From NCBI GenBank assembly GCA_031379365.1, contig JANNFB010000026.1, positions 4,853-68,852 on the forward strand: 64,000 nucleotides of DNA. The letters run 5' to 3'. Made by a program: the position numbers and the translations under genes. Below the pieces are notes generated by a model. That model had not been told where the DNA came from. It worked only from the letters and a program-made list of their open reading frames with translations, and made no database searches. The first letter of the stretch is position 1. Each line of letters begins with the position of its first letter. The stretch comes from CADEEN01 sp031379365. Its GTDB lineage: Bacteria > Pseudomonadota > Gammaproteobacteria > Burkholderiales > Burkholderiaceae_C. Positions 17,331 through 29,040 of this stretch are shown here, in pieces.

Positions 17331-18182
17331 ATGGTCGAGCGCAAACCGATCCTGACGGCGATCTCGCATCTCGTGCTGATCATCGGCGTGCTGATCGTCG
17401 CCTTCCCGGTCTACATCACCTTCGTCGCCTCGACGCACACCACGACACGCATCGTCCAGACGCCGATGCCGCTGCTGCCGGGCGATCAACTCGTCAACAA
17501 CTACACCAAGGCCCTGTCGGGTGAGCGCTCCGGCCCGGGCACCAAGGTGGCAGTGAGCCGAATGATGACGGTGAGTCTGATCAGCGCACTGGTCATTGCG
17601 ATCGGCAAGATCTCGATCTCGTTGCTTTCGGCCTTCGCGATCGTCTACTTCCGCTTCCCTTTTCGGCAATTCTTCTTCTGGGCCATCTTCGTCACCCTGA
17701 TGCTGCCGGTGGAGGTGCGGATCGGTCCGACCTACAAGGTGGTGTCGGACTTCGGCATGCTCAACACCTATGCCGGCCTCACGGTGCCACTGATCGCCTC
17801 TGCCACCGCGACCTTCCTGTTCCGCCAGTTCTTCCTCACCGTGCCCGACGAACTGGTCGAAGCGGCGCGCATCGACGGCGCCGGGCCGATGCGATTTTTC
17901 AAGGACATTCTGCTGCCGCTGTCGACGACCTCGATCGCGGCCCTCTTTGTGATCCAGTTCATCTACGGCTGGAACCAGTACTTGTGGCCGCTGCTCATCA
18001 CCACCGAAGAGCGCATGTACCCGGTGGTGATCGGCATCAAGCAGATGATTTCCGACGGCGATGCGACGAACGACTGGGCCACCATCATGGCCACCGCGAT
18101 GCTGGCGATGATCCCGCCCGCGCTGGTGGTGATGCTGATGCAGAAGTGGTTCGTCAAGGGCCTCGTGGATACCGAAAAGTAG
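17331..18182 (+). CDS. ugpE: sn-Glycerol-3-phosphate ABC transporter permease UgpE
   Basis: Second permease of the Ugp importer, MalG-like. The 283-residue protein begins MVERKPILTAISHLVLIIG, has six membrane helices, and carries the EAA loop LVEAARIDGAGPMRFFKDI at about residues 178-196. The large polar stretch between helices 1 and 2 (PMPLLPGDQLVNNYTKALSG) is characteristic of UgpE. It follows ugpA after a repeat element and is followed ten bases later by ugpC. Confidence 0.93.
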   Translation: MVERKPILTAISHLVLIIGVLIVAFPVYITFVASTHTTTRIVQTPMPLLPGDQLVNNYTKALSGERSGPGTKVAVSRMMTVSLISALVIAIGKISISLLSAFAIVYFRFPFRQFFFWAIFVTLMLPVEVRIGPTYKVVSDFGMLNTYAGLTVPLIASATATFLFRQFFLTVPDELVEAARIDGAGPMRFFKDILLPLSTTSIAALFVIQFIYGWNQYLWPLLITTEERMYPVVIGIKQMISDGDATNDWATIMATAMLAMIPPALVVMLMQKWFVKGLVDTEK

Positions 18183-18192
18183 AAAGACAAGC

Positions 18193-19254
<1,062 letters not shown>

Positions 19255-19330
19255 CAGCCCCTGGCTCGCTTTGCTCGCGTCCCCCGGGGGGAGCACAGGC
19301 CGCTGGGGAGCGGCCCTGCGCAGGCCTGTG
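19255..19330 (+). repeat. GC-rich intergenic repeat element between ugpC and ugpQ
   Basis: Third member of the repeat family in this operon: core CCTGGCTCGCTTTGCTCGC, a CCCCCGGGGGG palindrome, then GCCGCTGGGGAGCGGC and CGCAGGCCTG reaching the ugpQ ATG. In one frame it is open and would add 20 residues to UgpQ, but these match nothing and come from the repeat. Confidence 0.6.
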
Positions 19331-20071
19331 ATGCAGCTCGACCCCTGGCCCTACCCGGCGTGGATCGCCCACCGCGGCGCGGGCAAGCTGGCACCGGAGA
19401 ACACCTTGGCGGCGTTTCGCCTCGGCGCGCAGCACGGCTATCGGGCCTTCGAGTGCGATGTGAAGCTCAGCCGGGACGGCGTGCCCTTTCTGCTGCACGA
19501 TGACAGGCTGGATCGCACCAGCGGTGGCCACGGCGACGCCGCCGCGCACACCTGGGCTGAGCTGTCGACGCTGGACGCCGGCAGCTGGCACAGCCGCGCG
19601 TTTGCCGGCGAGCCGCTGGCCAACTTTGCGGCCATCGCCGCCTACTGCCTGGGCAACGATCACCGTCTGAACATCGAGATCAAACCCTCGCCGGGGCGCG
19701 AGCGCGAGACGGGCGAAGTGGTCGCCCGCGAGGCGGGCAGGCTGTGGGCCGGCGCACCGGTCCCACCCCTGTTGAGTTCGTTCAAACCCGATGCACTCGA
19801 AGGCGCCAGGGCGACGACACCGATCCTGCCGCGCGCCCTGCTGCTCGATACGTTGTGGGCGGGTTGGTTCGAACGCGCCCAGGCGCTGCAGTGTGTGGCC
19901 GTCGTTGCCAATCACCGGTTGTTCGATCGCAGCCTGGTCGAGCGCCTGCACGGCGCCGGCCTGCGCGCCCTGGCGTACACCGTGAACGATGCGGATGTCG
20001 CCCACGCCTTGCTGGGTCTCGGGCTCGACGGCTTGATCACCGACGCCGTCGACCGCTTCGCCCCAGGCTAA
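19331..20071 (+). CDS. ugpQ: Glycerophosphoryl diester phosphodiesterase
   Basis: Cytoplasmic phosphodiesterase that hydrolyses imported glycerophosphodiesters to glycerol-3-phosphate plus an alcohol. The 246-residue protein has the GDPD signature: AHRGAGKLAPENTLAAF, CDVKLSRDGVPFLLHDDRLDRT and the metal-binding Glu pair in NIEIKPSPG; the C-terminal TVND.ADVAHALLGLGLDGLITD segment is also conserved. The start is the ATG at 19331 (MQLDPWPYPAWIAHRG); upstream sequence is the repeat element. Last gene of the ugp operon, overlapping the convergent MFS gene by four bases. Confidence 0.92.
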   Translation: MQLDPWPYPAWIAHRGAGKLAPENTLAAFRLGAQHGYRAFECDVKLSRDGVPFLLHDDRLDRTSGGHGDAAAHTWAELSTLDAGSWHSRAFAGEPLANFAAIAAYCLGNDHRLNIEIKPSPGRERETGEVVAREAGRLWAGAPVPPLLSSFKPDALEGARATTPILPRALLLDTLWAGWFERAQALQCVAVVANHRLFDRSLVERLHGAGLRALAYTVNDADVAHALLGLGLDGLITDAVDRFAPG

Positions 20072-21393
20072 CGCGGCAAGGCGACCAAACCTTCCGCGCC
20101 GAGCGGCGCCTCGTCACGCTCGGGCACGGGCAGCACGCGCTGAGCCCGCAACACCGGATGGCGCCAGGCGACGAAGGACAGCAACAGGGCGCCGCAACCG
20201 GCAAAGACCAGCGGCGCGCGCAAGTCGACGTGCTCGCCCAGCCAGCCGCCGATGAGTGCGCCAGGACCGGCGGGCAGCAGGATCAACCAACGCATCGTGC
20301 TGGTCATGCGCCCGAGCAGGGGCGTGGGCGTCACCGCCTGCCGCAGCGCCAGGAAGTTGATGAAGATGAGCACCGCCCCGCAGCCGAAGCAAACCAGCAT
20401 GGCGGCGAACATCAGCGGGCCGAAGGCGTTGGTTGGGGCCAGCGCCAGGAGCAACCAGCCCCCGCCGCACACCGCGACGCCGGTCAGCAGGCAGGGGCCG
20501 GGGCCGATGCGCGCCGAGAGGCGGTTGCCCAGGATGCTGGCTGCGATCGTGCCCAGGCCCAGCCCGACGAAGGACAGGCCGATCTGCGACTCGTTCATGC
20601 CCAGGGTGCGGGTGGCAAACAGGATCTGCACGACGATCGCGGCGTGGTGGCACATCTGCCACAGCCCCACCGTGATCGCCATCGCCACCAACAAGGGCGT
20701 GCCGCGCACGAAATGCAAACCAGCCCGCAGGTCGCGCCAGAACTGCCTCTTCGTGGGCGGCGGCACAGGCTCCATCACCTTCACGCCGCGCAGGATGACC
20801 ACCGAAGCCAACAGCATCAGGCCGTCCAGCAGCAGTGCCACTGGCGCGCCCACGGCCTTGATCAGCGCCCCGGCGAAACCGGGCCCGGCCACTTCAGCCC
20901 CAGAACTGGCCAGGGCGTTGCGTGCGTGCGCTTCCACGAGCCGCTCTCGCGGCACGACCTGCGTCAGAACGATCTGCGCAGCGGAGCCTGCAACGACGTA
21001 GACGCAACCCATGACAAAACCGACGGCGTACATCCAGGGCATCGTCAGCCAGCCCAGGCTCCAAGCCAAGGGCACGCTGGCGACGATGAAGCCGAGCGCA
21101 GTTTCACCAGCAATGTAGACCGGCAGTTTGCGCACGCGGTCGAGCCAGACGCCGCTGGGCAGGCTGAACAGCACAAAGGGCGCGATCTCCATCGCCACCA
21201 GCAGACCCATCTGTGTGGGTGTGGCGTGCAGCAGCACCACGGCCGTGAGCGGCAGCGCGAGCATGGTCACCTGTCCGCCCAGGGAGCTGATCAGGATCGA
21301 GCTCCACAGACGCCGGAAAACGGCGTCGCGCAGCAGGTCGTCGGGCGGCAGCGCAAAACGCTGCCTGAGGGATTCGCGGAATCGGCGGAACAT
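20068..21393 (-). CDS. MFS exporter, DHA3/MefA-like
   Basis: Twelve-helix major facilitator transporter of 441 residues. Features are RLWSSILISSLGGQVTMLAL in helix 1, the motif-A-like loop GVWLDRVRKLPVYI between helices 2 and 3, and GPGFAGALIKAVGAPVALLLD in helices 5-6. The pattern resembles the DHA3 group (MefA macrolide exporters, EntS enterobactin exporter); the substrate is unknown. The region between argJ and this gene holds a probable promoter, a 25-codon reading frame and a strong terminator located 55 bases before the ATG, arranged like an attenuator. That suggests expression is controlled by read-through of the terminator, possibly on ribosome stalling. The ATG has only a weak AAGAGA ribosome binding site. 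Confidence 0.9.
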   Translation of the reverse strand: MFRRFRESLRQRFALPPDDLLRDAVFRRLWSSILISSLGGQVTMLALPLTAVVLLHATPTQMGLLVAMEIAPFVLFSLPSGVWLDRVRKLPVYIAGETALGFIVASVPLAWSLGWLTMPWMYAVGFVMGCVYVVAGSAAQIVLTQVVPRERLVEAHARNALASSGAEVAGPGFAGALIKAVGAPVALLLDGLMLLASVVILRGVKVMEPVPPPTKRQFWRDLRAGLHFVRGTPLLVAMAITVGLWQMCHHAAIVVQILFATRTLGMNESQIGLSFVGLGLGTIAASILGNRLSARIGPGPCLLTGVAVCGGGWLLLALAPTNAFGPLMFAAMLVCFGCGAVLIFINFLALRQAVTPTPLLGRMTSTMRWLILLPAGPGALIGGWLGEHVDLRAPLVFAGCGALLLSFVAWRHPVLRAQRVLPVPERDEAPLGAEGLVALPR

Positions 21394-21446
21394 GAAAGTC
21401 TCTTCGGCAAAACGGTCTTGTGAACCGCGGTGCAGGCGCCAGGCCG

Positions 21447-21487
21447 AAAAAACGAAGGGCCTGACGCCGAGGTCTCGGCGCAGGCCC
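21447..21487 (-). terminator. Strong rho-independent terminator in the MFS leader (candidate attenuator)
   Basis: On the minus strand the arm at 21487-21475 pairs with the arm at 21470-21457: seven GC-rich pairs, one bulged base, six more pairs and a tetraloop. After TTCG comes a run of six T (21452-21447). It lies between the 25-codon frame and the MFS start. The sequence CTCGGC at 21505-21500, just after the stop of the small frame, copies part of the distal arm and could pair with the proximal arm instead, breaking the terminator. It may also simply end argJ transcription. Confidence 0.75.
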
Positions 21488-21510
21488 GGATGGGGCGAAG
21501 CCGAGGACGT

Positions 21511-21588
21511 CTAGTGCGCAGCCACCGATGCACCCAGCACCGGCATGCCGCGGCGGCAGCGTCGGTTCGGAATGTCGTGGGTGGTCAT
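21511..21588 (-). CDS. Putative 25-residue leader peptide upstream of the MFS exporter
   Basis: Reading frame MTTHDIPNRRCRRGMPVLGA followed by SVAAH and a TAG stop. It contains RRCRR, which includes the Arg-X-Arg arrangement known from macrolide-dependent ribosome stalling peptides. The stop codon is six bases before a CTCGGC segment that can compete with the downstream terminator. A ribosome halted at the Arg block would leave that segment free; one reaching the stop would cover it. This is how attenuation leaders are built. Weak point: no clear Shine-Dalgarno sequence precedes the ATG (the adjoining bases are CCTCCCC). Function is inferred from arrangement only. Confidence 0.45.
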   Translation of the reverse strand: MTTHDIPNRRCRRGMPVLGASVAAH

Positions 21589-21621
21589 GGGGAGGTCTCG
21601 CGCTTTAACAATCTGGCAATG

Positions 21622-21651
21622 ATGCTAGCAGTCCGCACCCGGTCGCGGCAA
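21622..21651 (-). promoter_or_regulatory. Possible sigma-70 promoter of the MFS leader transcript
   Basis: On the minus strand TTGCCG (21651-21646) and TAGCAT (21627-21622) are spaced by 18 bases. Transcription would begin near 21615, giving a leader of about 220 bases that contains the 25-codon frame and the terminator. It lies between the argJ stop and the small frame. Confidence 0.4.
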
Positions 21652-21673
21652 GCTCACGACACGCAGGCGACGC

Positions 21674-22903
21674 TCAACTTCGGTAGTCGGCGTTGATACT
21701 GACGTAATCGTGCGACAGATCACAGGTCCAGACCGTCGCCTGCGCGGGACCACGGTGCAAGTCGACCCGGATCGCGATCTCGGCTTGCTTCATGACGCGC
21801 TGGCCCTGGGCTTCCTGGTAGTCCGGGTGCCGCCCGCCCCTGACGACGACGTGCACGTCGTCGAGAAACAGGTCGATGAGTGACTGATCGAGATCATCGA
21901 TACCGGCGTAGCCCACCGCCGCCAGGATGCGGCCGAGGTTCGGATCGCTCGCGAAGAAGGCTGTCTTCACCAGCGGTGAATGGGCAATCGCGTAAGCCGC
22001 CAAGCGGCACTCCTCAGCGGTGCGCCCGCCGTCCACTTGCACCGTGATGAACTTGGTGGCGCCCTCGCCGTCGCGCACGATGGCCTGGGCCAGCTGGCGT
22101 GACACCTCGAACACGGCCTCGCGCAGCCGCTTGCCATCGGGGTAGCTCAGCTGCGTGATGGGCGCATGGCCGGCCTGCTGCGTCGCGATCAACACGAAAG
22201 AGTCGTTGGTGCTGGTATCGCCGTCGATTGTGATGCGGTTGAAGCTCTGGTCTGCCGCCTCGCGCACCAAGGTCTGCAGCGGCCCGGGTGCAATCACCGC
22301 ATCGGTGGCCACGAAACCGAGCATGGTCGCCATGTTCGGGCGGATCATGCCGGCGCCCTTGGCGATGCCGGTGACAGTGACCGTCTTGCCGCCGATTTGA
22401 ACTTGCCGCGAAGCCGCCTTGGGCAAGGTGTCAGTGGTCATGATGCCCTGCGCCGCCTCGAGCCAATGGTCGGGCGCGGCATCCACCAATGCTGCTGGCA
22501 GTCCGGCAACAAGGCGCTCGACCGGCAGCGTCTCCATGATCACGCCCGTCGAGAACGGCAGCACTTGCTCGGGTGCGAGGTCGAGTTGCTGTGCCAAAGC
22601 GATGCAGCTGGTGCGGGCGCGCACCAGCCCATCCTGACCCGTGCCGGCATTGGCGTTGCCGGTGTTGATCAGCAATGCGCGAACGCCGAAGCCAGCATTG
22701 AGGTGTTCTCGACACACCTGCACTGGCGCCGCGCAGAAGCGGTTGGTGGTGAACACACCTGCGACCGCGGAGCCCGCCGCCAGCTTGAACACCACCAGGT
22801 CGCGGCGATTGGCCTTGCGGATCCCCGCCATGGCCGTGCCGATTTCAAGCCCCCGCACGGGAAGCAGGTCATGTGCAGTCGGAGGGATCAGGTTCACGGG
22901 CAT
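21674..22903 (-). CDS. argJ: Bifunctional glutamate N-acetyltransferase / ornithine acetyltransferase
   Basis: Arginine biosynthesis enzyme that transfers acetyl from N-acetylornithine to glutamate. The 409-residue precursor self-cleaves at Ala-Thr within GMIRPNMATMLGFVATD, and that motif is intact. Other family segments are NAGTGQDG (substrate site), TIDGDTSTNDSFVLIA and SPLVKTAFFASDPNLGR. ArgJ beside secA is a known conserved pairing (as in Pseudomonas), but here a divergent gene at 22980-24116 sits between the two. The ATG at 22903 is the first in frame and fits the family N-terminus (VNLIPPTAHDLLPVRGLEIG). Confidence 0.95.
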   Translation of the reverse strand: MPVNLIPPTAHDLLPVRGLEIGTAMAGIRKANRRDLVVFKLAAGSAVAGVFTTNRFCAAPVQVCREHLNAGFGVRALLINTGNANAGTGQDGLVRARTSCIALAQQLDLAPEQVLPFSTGVIMETLPVERLVAGLPAALVDAAPDHWLEAAQGIMTTDTLPKAASRQVQIGGKTVTVTGIAKGAGMIRPNMATMLGFVATDAVIAPGPLQTLVREAADQSFNRITIDGDTSTNDSFVLIATQQAGHAPITQLSYPDGKRLREAVFEVSRQLAQAIVRDGEGATKFITVQVDGGRTAEECRLAAYAIAHSPLVKTAFFASDPNLGRILAAVGYAGIDDLDQSLIDLFLDDVHVVVRGGRHPDYQEAQGQRVMKQAEIAIRVDLHRGPAQATVWTCDLSHDYVSINADYRS

Positions 22904-22979
22904 CGGCAGAGTCCGGCGGCGCAGCAGGGGTACTGGCGGTCGATTGTAGGATTCGCCACCTCGACGCCGGTCTTACACG

Positions 22980-24116
22980 ATGCATGTCCTGCGGTTGGCC
23001 ATGGCTGCAATGATCGCCCTTCCCCCGCTGACGACGATGGCCGCGCCGGCACCGCCCGAGAGGATTTTCATCTCGGGTCACAGCCTGGTCGACCAACCTT
23101 TGCCGAGCAACCTGGCGGCCATCGCTGCCAGCCTCGGCACACCGGTTCAGTGGAATCGCCAGTACATGGTGGGCTCCTCGCTGCGGGCGCGGGCCCGAGG
23201 GCCGTCGGCACCGGCCCACGCCACCGGGTGGGAGGGCTACCGGCAGGGCGAAAACCGTGACGGCCGCGTTATGGATGTGCTGGCGGAGCTGAGCTCGCCA
23301 AAGACGGTAACCGGCGGTGCTTACGACGGCCTTCTGATCACTGAGCAGCACGGCCTCCTGGGCACGCTGCTCTGGAACGACAGTGTGCGCTATCTGCGTC
23401 ACCATCACGACCGCTTCATCGCGGCCAACGCCTCCGGCAGAACCTGGTTCTATGAGTCTTGGCTCAGCCTGGACAACAAGGCCGACCCACGGCGCTGGAT
23501 CGCGTACGAGCGGGCGGCGTCGCCGATCTGGCAGTGCATGGCCACGCGGGTGAACGTCTCTCTGGCCGCAGAGCGGCGCAGCGATCGCATTCAGCCACTG
23601 CCCGCTGGCGCACTGCTTGCGGGCCTGATCGAGCGGGCCACGCAGGGACCGGGCCTGCCCGGCATCACAGTGCCGGGCGTGCGTGAGACGGCCGACCGCC
23701 TCGTTGCGGACCAGGTTCACCTGACGCCAATGGGTGCGTACTACATGTCACTGGTGACCTATGCAACGATGTTCGAAAGGAGCCCCGTCGGCGCCTGGTC
23801 GCCCGCAGGCATCGACGCAGTGGTAGCAAGGTCCTTGCAGACTGTGGCGTGGGAACTGGTCGAGGCCGAGCGCCAAGGCCGCCGCCTTCTCACCTTGGAC
23901 GAGTGCCAGGAGAAGCTGCAGTCGTCGTTCATCGCCACGTACTGGGCCTACTCGCGGGACGCGTACTGGCGCGAGGAAATCGGCGCGGCTAGGGCGTGGT
24001 TGCGCTGGGCGAAGCACCGCCTGCAGTGGCACTGGCGGCTGCGCAAGGGCGGAAGCGACAACCCTTTTCGCTACGACGCTGCGACCGACCGCAGCCACTG
24101 GCTGCCGCCGCCCTGA
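22980..24116 (+). CDS. Secreted SGNH-hydrolase-like protein of unknown function
   Basis: A 378-residue protein with an N-terminal signal peptide (hydrophobic to TTMAAPAPP). Near the start, FISGHSLVDQPLPSNLAAIA matches the GHSL block seen in divergent SGNH/GDSL hydrolases, where Ser is the nucleophile. ADQVHLTPMGAYYMSLVTYA at about residue 245 supplies the conserved Asp and His with the usual spacing from the C-terminal end of the fold. The last 100 residues are Trp/Arg-rich (YWRE, WLRWAKHRLQWHWRLRKGG). Substrate is unknown; a carbohydrate or lipid esterase is plausible. It sits alone, opposite in strand to argJ and secA, in an otherwise conserved block, so it may be an insertion. Confidence 0.72.
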   Translation: MHVLRLAMAAMIALPPLTTMAAPAPPERIFISGHSLVDQPLPSNLAAIAASLGTPVQWNRQYMVGSSLRARARGPSAPAHATGWEGYRQGENRDGRVMDVLAELSSPKTVTGGAYDGLLITEQHGLLGTLLWNDSVRYLRHHHDRFIAANASGRTWFYESWLSLDNKADPRRWIAYERAASPIWQCMATRVNVSLAAERRSDRIQPLPAGALLAGLIERATQGPGLPGITVPGVRETADRLVADQVHLTPMGAYYMSLVTYATMFERSPVGAWSPAGIDAVVARSLQTVAWELVEAERQGRRLLTLDECQEKLQSSFIATYWAYSRDAYWREEIGAARAWLRWAKHRLQWHWRLRKGGSDNPFRYDAATDRSHWLPPP

Positions 24117-24120
24117 AACC

Positions 24121-26865
<2,745 letters not shown>

Positions 26866-26906
26866 GCGGCGTGGCTTCTTGTCGTGGGTGTGCGTGGCCA
26901 GGAGGA

Positions 26907-26928
26907 GATGGGGCGGCTTGGCCCCATC
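26907..26928 (-). other. Hairpin in the secA leader
   Basis: GATGGGGC and GCCCCATC form an 8-bp stem with a 6-base loop about 40 bases before the secA ATG. A second imperfect hairpin (CCTTGCGT.../...ACGCACAAGG) lies at 26973-26993. Neither has a T run. They may control secA translation; no SecM-like arrest peptide was found in the 148-base gap. Confidence 0.35.
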
Positions 26929-27013
26929 GCAAGGGGCTGGCGCTCAGGACTGCCGGGGCAGCAGGCGCCCGGCCTTGCGTCCAACGCACAAGGCGCGAGA
27001 TTTTACCCGGCGC

Positions 27014-28015
27014 TCAGCGCGAGCGCGCCGCGCTGCGAGACGCCCCGCCCTCGCCTGCTTTGCCTGCGAGGAATCGGGCCGGATTCTGCGGCACCCCCTC
27101 CACCAACACTTCGAAGTGCAGGTGGGGCCCGGTCGAGCGCCCGCTGTTGCCAACCTCGGCGACCTTCTGGCCTCGCTTGACCAGGTCGCCGGTCTTGACC
27201 AGAACGCGCGAGGCGTGGGCATAGCGCGTCAACAAGCCGTTGCCATGGTCGATCTCCACCAGGTTGCCATACGCCGGGTGTGGCTCAGTCGAGACCACCA
27301 CGCCACCGGCGGCCGCCATGATCGGGGCGCCAATGTCGGCTGGGAAGTCCAGGCCGGTGTGCAGGGCAGCGCGCCCGCTGAACGGGTCGGGGCGGAAGCC
27401 GAATCCGGACGTACTGGGAGCGTCGACGGGGGCAGAACTCGGCACCATCAACTGCGTCAGCCGGCCTTCCAGCAGGCGGGACTCGATCAGGGTGAACAGG
27501 TCGGTGGTCTGGTCCGTGCGCTCGTCGAGACGGCCAGCGTAAGCGCTCAGGTTCTCGAGCGCTTGCACGCGGCCCGCACGGGTGGTGTCCGGCACGAAAG
27601 GGCCGCCCTGGCCACCCCGGCTGCCCGCCAGCGGTGCGGACGCGGCTGCGCCGGGCCGCAACAGCGGCTTGAACTCCTCGGCCTTGACGCCGGCCAAGCC
27701 CGAAACCCGGTCGCCCATGGCCTCCAGCTTGAGCAGCTTGGCCTGCAACTCGCCCACCTTCTGCGCCATGGCGTCCAGGTTCTCGCGCAAAAAGCGGTCA
27801 CGTTGCGCGGTCTCGTCGCGAATCACGAAGGAGACGATCTGGCTGACGATCGGCCAGCCGTCACGCGCTGCCTTGAGGAAGATGAAGTGATACATCGCAG
27901 CAGACAGCAGCAACAGCAGCAGCGAGGCGGCGGCCAGGGCTGCGCCGAGTTGCCAGCGGTTGAACTGCAACACGCGTGACTTGGCAATGCTGCCGTGGGT
28001 GATCAGGATCTGCAT
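27014..28015 (-). CDS. M23 family metallopeptidase (LytM-like murein hydrolase)
   Basis: Membrane-anchored periplasmic peptidoglycan endopeptidase or activator. The 333-residue protein has one N-terminal membrane helix (ALAAASLLLLLLSAAMYHFIF), a coiled-coil region at about 70-115, and a C-terminal LytM domain with zinc ligands in HTGLDFPA and HLHFEV plus the catalytic region RYAHASRVLVKTGD. Domain residues look complete, so it may be catalytic. The ATG at 28015 has AAGGAG nine bases upstream. It is divergent from dciA with only 18 bases between start codons. Confidence 0.92.
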   Translation of the reverse strand: MQILITHGSIAKSRVLQFNRWQLGAALAAASLLLLLLSAAMYHFIFLKAARDGWPIVSQIVSFVIRDETAQRDRFLRENLDAMAQKVGELQAKLLKLEAMGDRVSGLAGVKAEEFKPLLRPGAAASAPLAGSRGGQGGPFVPDTTRAGRVQALENLSAYAGRLDERTDQTTDLFTLIESRLLEGRLTQLMVPSSAPVDAPSTSGFGFRPDPFSGRAALHTGLDFPADIGAPIMAAAGGVVVSTEPHPAYGNLVEIDHGNGLLTRYAHASRVLVKTGDLVKRGQKVAEVGNSGRSTGPHLHFEVLVEGVPQNPARFLAGKAGEGGASRSAARSR

Positions 28016-28033
28016 CCGCCTAAACTCCTTGCC

Positions 28034-28357
28034 ATGGCCACCGCCAAGTCATCGTCTTCGTCCGTGCCGCTGGGTCTGCCCCTGGCGCGGGCGCTGGACC
28101 AGAACACCAGCCTGGCCAACCTGACACGTCGGCTGGCGCAGTCGAATGCGCGCTACGCCGCAGTCCGTCTGCAGTTGCCCGAAGCAATGCGTTCGCTGGT
28201 GCAACCGGGTCCGATCGACGAGGAAGGCTGGTCGCTGCTGGCCTCCAATGCGGCTGTGGCCGCCAAGTTGCGTCACCTGCTGCCGCGTCTGTCAGACACA
28301 TTGCGCGAGCAGGGCTGGCCGGAACTGCCGATTCGCGTGCACATACGCGCGCGCTGA
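28034..28357 (+). CDS. dciA: DciA-like protein (DUF721), probable DnaB helicase loader
   Basis: A 107-residue protein with the DUF721 look: LARALDQNTSLANLTRRLAQ, then a basic KH-like core and PELPIRVHIRAR at the end. DciA loads or stimulates the replicative helicase in bacteria that lack DnaC. The position beside the M23 gene and secA matches the order dciA/M23/secA/argJ seen in Pseudomonas, which strengthens an otherwise weak sequence call. I chose the ATG at 28034, though no ribosome binding site is visible; a GTG start at 27995 inside the M23 gene is possible. Confidence 0.7.
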   Translation: MATAKSSSSSVPLGLPLARALDQNTSLANLTRRLAQSNARYAAVRLQLPEAMRSLVQPGPIDEEGWSLLASNAAVAAKLRHLLPRLSDTLREQGWPELPIRVHIRAR

Positions 28358-28374
28358 CCGCTCCGGGTTCGGGG

Positions 28375-28450
28375 TGGTGCCGACTGTCCGAATCGAACGG
28401 ACGACCTTCCGCTTACAAGGCGGGTGCTCTACCAGCTGAGCTAAGTCGGC
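28375..28450 (-). tRNA. tRNA-Thr (anticodon UGU)
   Basis: A complete cloverleaf on the minus strand: acceptor GCCGACT/AGTCGGC, D arm with TTAGCTCAGCTGGTAGAGC, anticodon arm CCGCC-TTGTAAG-type loop with TGT, T arm GTCCG TTCGAAT CGGAC, discriminator A and an encoded CCA. Length 76. It follows sspB on the same strand. Confidence 0.95.
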
Positions 28451-28491
28451 ACGGTCCGCAAGGATTCTAGGCCGGCGTGCCAGGCACCACG

Positions 28492-29040
28492 TTACTTGAT
28501 GCGCTTGAGCGAGGGGCGTGCGCCGCCGGGCGCGGGCGGCGGCTCCGGTGGCTCGCCCGGCGGCACGATCTGGCTGACCGTGGCGCTTGGTGTCGGCGCA
28601 GGCGCGGGCGAGTTGACCGCTGTCAAGCGTGGGCCAGCGCGGGCCACCGCATCGCCGGCAGACAAAACCGCAGGCCCGGCAGTGCTCGCACCACCCGCGC
28701 CCGTCGGCACCGGAAACGCCATGCCCTGGCCGTTCTCTCGAGCGTAGATGGCCACGACATGGTCGATCGGCACGACGATCTCGCGGGCGCTGCCGCCGAA
28801 GCGGGCCTTGAACTCGATCTGCTCGTTGCCGAGCTTGAGGCCGCTGGTGGCTTCGAAGCCAACGTTGAGCACGATCTCGTTGTTCTTGACGTACTCCTGT
28901 GGCACCTGCACGCTGGCGTCGACGAACACCGCGACATAGGGTGTGAAGCCGTTGTCGGTACACCAGTCGTGCAGCGCGCGGATCAGGTAGGGCCGCGTCG
29001 AGCTGCCCTGGCCTTCGGGGGATAACGGTATCGTGGCCAT
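28492..29040 (-). CDS. sspB: ClpXP protease specificity-enhancing factor SspB
   Basis: Adaptor that delivers ssrA-tagged proteins to ClpXP. The 182-residue protein begins with the SspB fold (STRPYLIRALHDWCTDNGF, IVLNVGFEATSGLKLGNE, FKARFGGSAREIVVPI, VVAIYARENGQGMAF). It then has a long Pro/Ala-rich linker of about 60 residues and ends in RPSLKRIK, the ClpX-binding tail. The start is the ATG at 29040. It is the last protein gene of the petABC-sspAB block, 100 bases after sspA, with a repeat element in the gap. Confidence 0.94.
   Translation of the reverse strand: MATIPLSPEGQGSSTRPYLIRALHDWCTDNGFTPYVAVFVDASVQVPQEYVKNNEIVLNVGFEATSGLKLGNEQIEFKARFGGSAREIVVPIDHVVAIYARENGQGMAFPVPTGAGGASTAGPAVLSAGDAVARAGPRLTAVNSPAPAPTPSATVSQIVPPGEPPEPPPAPGGARPSLKRIK

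Noticed and set aside
21511..21588. Strong Shine-Dalgarno for the 25-codon leader frame
   Set aside because: The bases before the ATG read CCTCCCC on the coding strand, the complement of a Shine-Dalgarno sequence, so no support from this side; the frame is kept only at moderate confidence.
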